Assembly (NCBI GenBank): GCA_001870995.2
Contig: MLAV02000006.1
Location: forward strand, 248,001-312,000
Source of the DNA: Chitinophaga sp. CB10
GTDB taxonomy: Bacteria; Bacteroidota; Bacteroidia; Chitinophagales; Chitinophagaceae
Direction: 5' to 3'
DNA: 64,000 bases
The position numbers and the translations under genes are program-made. Shown here in pieces: positions 61,876 through 64,000 of this stretch. Under the pieces are notes generated by a model. The model ran no database searches and was not told the origin of the DNA. It saw only the letters and a list, made by a program, of their open reading frames with translations. Each line of letters starts with the position of its first letter. Position 1 is the stretch's first letter.

Positions 61876-64000
61876 ATGAAACAATTCCACACTTTGAAGC
61901 GGGGATACCTGCCGCTATTTACCTTGCTATTGTTTATTTTTTCCAGGGTACCCCTATATGCGCAAACGCTGGCTTTCCCCGGTGCGGAAGGCTTTGGGCG
62001 CTTTGCTACCGGCGGCCGCTATGGCTCGGTGTACCATGTGACCAACCTGAATAACAGCGGCCCGGGCTCCCTGAGGGATGCCGTCAGCGCGCCAAACAGG
62101 ATCGTCGTCTTTGATGTGGCGGGGGTGATCCGCATCACCTCGCGCATGGTGGTATCGCCCAATATTTATATTGCCGGGCAAACGGCCCCGGGAGAGGGCA
62201 TTACCGTGTACGGCAACGGCTGGAGCTTTTCCGGCGCGAATAATACCATCTGCCGTTACCTGCGCATCCGCATGGGCATCGTGGGGGATGACGGCAAGGA
62301 TGCCAACGGCCTGGCGGATGGCCATGATATTATATTTGACCATTGCTCTGTTTCCTGGGGAAGGGATGAAAACTTTTCCATTAACAGTACCACGGGCAAG
62401 AATATCACGATCCAAAATACCATCATCTCGCAGGGCTTGCTCACGCACTCGGCCGGCGGCCTGATACAGGCGGATAGCATTACGCTGTACCGGAACCTGT
62501 ATGTGGACAATGGCACGCGTAATAATAAGATCAAAGGCATCAACCAGTATGTCAACAACATCGTGTACAACTGGAAGGACGGGGCGTATATTATGGGGGG
62601 CGAATCCGAAGGGCAGTCCTACGCCAATGCCGTGAACAACTGCTTTATACAGGGCCCTTCCAAAGCCGTACCGCCGTTTAACCTCGGCAACCTGAACTAC
62701 CATATCTATGCGGCGGGAAATATATTCGACAGCAGCCGTAACGGGATCTTTGACCCCTATGTCATTCCCCCGGGGCAGTACGTAGGGCCGCCGGATTTCC
62801 AGGCCAGTCCGTATCCTTATCCCAGCCTGCCCACGGAGCCGGCGGACGCGCTGGTGCATACACTGCTGCCCACGGTGGGGGCCAGCTTGCCGTACCGCGA
62901 CTATGCCGATTACTATGTAGTGAATGAAGTGAAGTCCTTTGGGAAGAGGGGCGAGCTGATTGCCAATGAAAACTCCCTGCCTTTCGGCGCGCCCACATCC
63001 TGGGCATTGTGGGCCGGCGCCCCGCGTACGGATACGGATAACGACGGTATGCCGGACGCCTGGGAAACAGCCAACGGTACCAACCCCGCTGTGGACGATG
63101 CGATGATCATTACCGGCAACGGCTATACGAATATTGAAAATTATATCAACGGCATTACGGGCAGCCACTCCCAGCCTTACCTGCGCGCGCCTATGAAGCT
63201 GAAGCAGGACTCTGCCACCCAGTCCGCCATTTACCTCTCCTGGCTGGATTATACCGAACAGGAATCCGGCTATAGGGTCGAAAGAATGGTCAACGGCGTG
63301 TGGACGCAGATCGGCAGCACGGGCATCAACGAAAACTATTTTGCCGTAACCGGCCTGCAGCCGGAAGAGGCGGATACCTTCCGCGTGAAAGCGTTCAATG
63401 CCGGCGGGGAATCCGGTTACTCCAACGAGTTTATTGGTAAAGCCAAGCCGGTGGAAGTGCCGGTGCTGAACCCGGCTACGTTCAGGCCAGCGTTGAGCTG
63501 GACGGGAGCCATCAGCCAGGACTGGGACCTCGTCAGCAAAAACTGGGCGGATAGCGCCCACACGCCTGCGGTGTTTACCGATAGTAGTTCGGTTTCCTTC
63601 GGAGAAGCTAATGCTGCAGGGGGCGCCATCAACGTCACGGGACAAATGGTAGCGGGGGACATGCTCGTGAACAGTAATGCCGATTATACTTTTTCCGGCT
63701 CCGGGACGATTGCGGGTAACAAGTCCGTAAACAAAGCCGGCAGCGGCGTGCTATCCTTACTCACTAAAAATACCTATACCGGCGCTACCGTGATTCACAG
63801 CGGTACCATTGCGTTGAATACCCTCGCCAATGGCGGTGCGCCCAGCTCCATCGGCGCATCGGCAAACTATGGCTTTAACTGGGTATGGAAAGGCGGGGCA
63901 TGGCTTTATACCGGGCCCAGCGTGAGTACAGACCGCAACGCCGTGCTGGATAACAGTACGGAATTCAACGTCGGCAACTCCGGCAGCGTGGTAACGTTTA
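61876..64000 (+). CDS. Secreted pectate-lyase-like protein with FN3 and autotransporter-type repeats, 3'-truncated
   Basis: The frame is open from the ATG at 61876 to the end of the window (over 708 residues). The start has a signal peptide (RGYLPLFTLLLFIFSRVPLY then AQ). Residues about 30-330 fit the pectate-lyase parallel beta helix: FPGAEGFGRFATGGRYGSVY, GSLRDAV, IYIAGQTAPGEGITV, and DGHDIIFDHCSVSWGRDENF with the conserved DH-S-SW-DE motif. DTDNDGMPDAWE is a calcium-binding repeat. Near 440-515 is a fibronectin type III domain. The last visible part has an autotransporter-associated beta-strand repeat (NKAGSGVLSLLTKNTYTGAT). It should cut homogalacturonan outside the cell. The missing end may hold a secretion-system sorting domain. 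Confidence 0.85.
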   Translation, partial: MKQFHTLKRGYLPLFTLLLFIFSRVPLYAQTLAFPGAEGFGRFATGGRYGSVYHVTNLNNSGPGSLRDAVSAPNRIVVFDVAGVIRITSRMVVSPNIYIAGQTAPGEGITVYGNGWSFSGANNTICRYLRIRMGIVGDDGKDANGLADGHDIIFDHCSVSWGRDENFSINSTTGKNITIQNTIISQGLLTHSAGGLIQADSITLYRNLYVDNGTRNNKIKGINQYVNNIVYNWKDGAYIMGGESEGQSYANAVNNCFIQGPSKAVPPFNLGNLNYHIYAAGNIFDSSRNGIFDPYVIPPGQYVGPPDFQASPYPYPSLPTEPADALVHTLLPTVGASLPYRDYADYYVVNEVKSFGKRGELIANENSLPFGAPTSWALWAGAPRTDTDNDGMPDAWETANGTNPAVDDAMIITGNGYTNIENYINGITGSHSQPYLRAPMKLKQDSATQSAIYLSWLDYTEQESGYRVERMVNGVWTQIGSTGINENYFAVTGLQPEEADTFRVKAFNAGGESGYSNEFIGKAKPVEVPVLNPATFRPALSWTGAISQDWDLVSKNWADSAHTPAVFTDSSSVSFGEANAAGGAINVTGQMVAGDMLVNSNADYTFSGSGTIAGNKSVNKAGSGVLSLLTKNTYTGATVIHSGTIALNTLANGGAPSSIGASANYGFNWVWKGGAWLYTGPSVSTDRNAVLDNSTEFNVGNSGSVVTF

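Noticed and set aside
61954..63645. A 563-codon minus-strand frame opposite the lyase gene
   Set aside because: The plus strand encodes a coherent secreted lyase over the same bases.

Overview
The window looks like chromosomal DNA of a Bacteroidota bacterium, most likely Chitinophagaceae (a Chitinophaga relative). Support: a SusC/SusD/SusE-type glycan locus with GH13, GH2, GH67 and polysaccharide-lyase genes; many short lipoprotein signal peptides; weak Shine-Dalgarno sites; Bacteroidota promoters of the form TTTG-N20ish-TAnnTTTG; LytTR/LytS-type two-component pairs; and a lanthipeptide leader of the kind common in this phylum. No rRNA, tRNA, CRISPR array, insertion sequence or phage module was found. 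The taxon is inferred from gene content, not from a search.

Layout. 1-2.8 kb: 3' part of a GH2 glycosidase and an SGNH hydrolase. 2.9-8.2 kb: histidine kinase, cyclopropane fatty acid synthase, P-type cation ATPase. 8.2-12.4 kb: a PQQ-like beta-propeller, a LysR regulator and a LytTR/LytS pair. 12.5-20.1 kb: a compact starch/alpha-glucan locus (GH13, SusC, SusD, SusE) closed by a terminator. 20.5-25.2 kb: MlaE-MlaF-MlaD lipid transport, then RluF and a DisA-related sensor protein. 25.2-43.9 kb: mostly single genes (lactonase, VOC, hybrid kinase, tandem SnoaL, DHFR-like reductase, GNAT, NmrA/HxlR pair, MscS channel, DUF202, DUF72, DinB, double methyltransferase, MFS pump, ankyrin protein, TonB receptor, lipoproteins). 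43.9-45.3 kb: a region with copied terminator pieces, a small-RNA or attenuator candidate and an orphan lanthipeptide precursor. 45.3-52.3 kb: GNAT, membrane protein, SUKH-L7/L12 fusion, exonuclease III, an orphan receiver facing a kinase gene broken by an in-frame stop, and an acyltransferase. 52.4-56.2 kb: a NEW3/ABC exporter operon and a GNAT gene. 56.3-64 kb: a hemicellulose/pectin block (acetylesterase, GH67 alpha-glucuronidase, LacI regulator, and a large secreted pectate-lyase-like gene running off the window) with two LacI-type operators.

How the genes work together. The 12.5-20.1 kb locus would bind and import alpha-glucan at the outer membrane and cut it with the GH13 enzyme. The last block would remove acetyl and glucuronosyl groups from xylan fragments and cut pectin under one LacI repressor. 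The most unusual items are the lanthipeptide precursor with no modification enzymes nearby, the DisA-like protein downstream of RluF, the SUKH-L7/L12 fusion, the mirror-image NmrA/HxlR promoter-operator, the nonsense-split PAS kinase, and the terminator-derived repeats.
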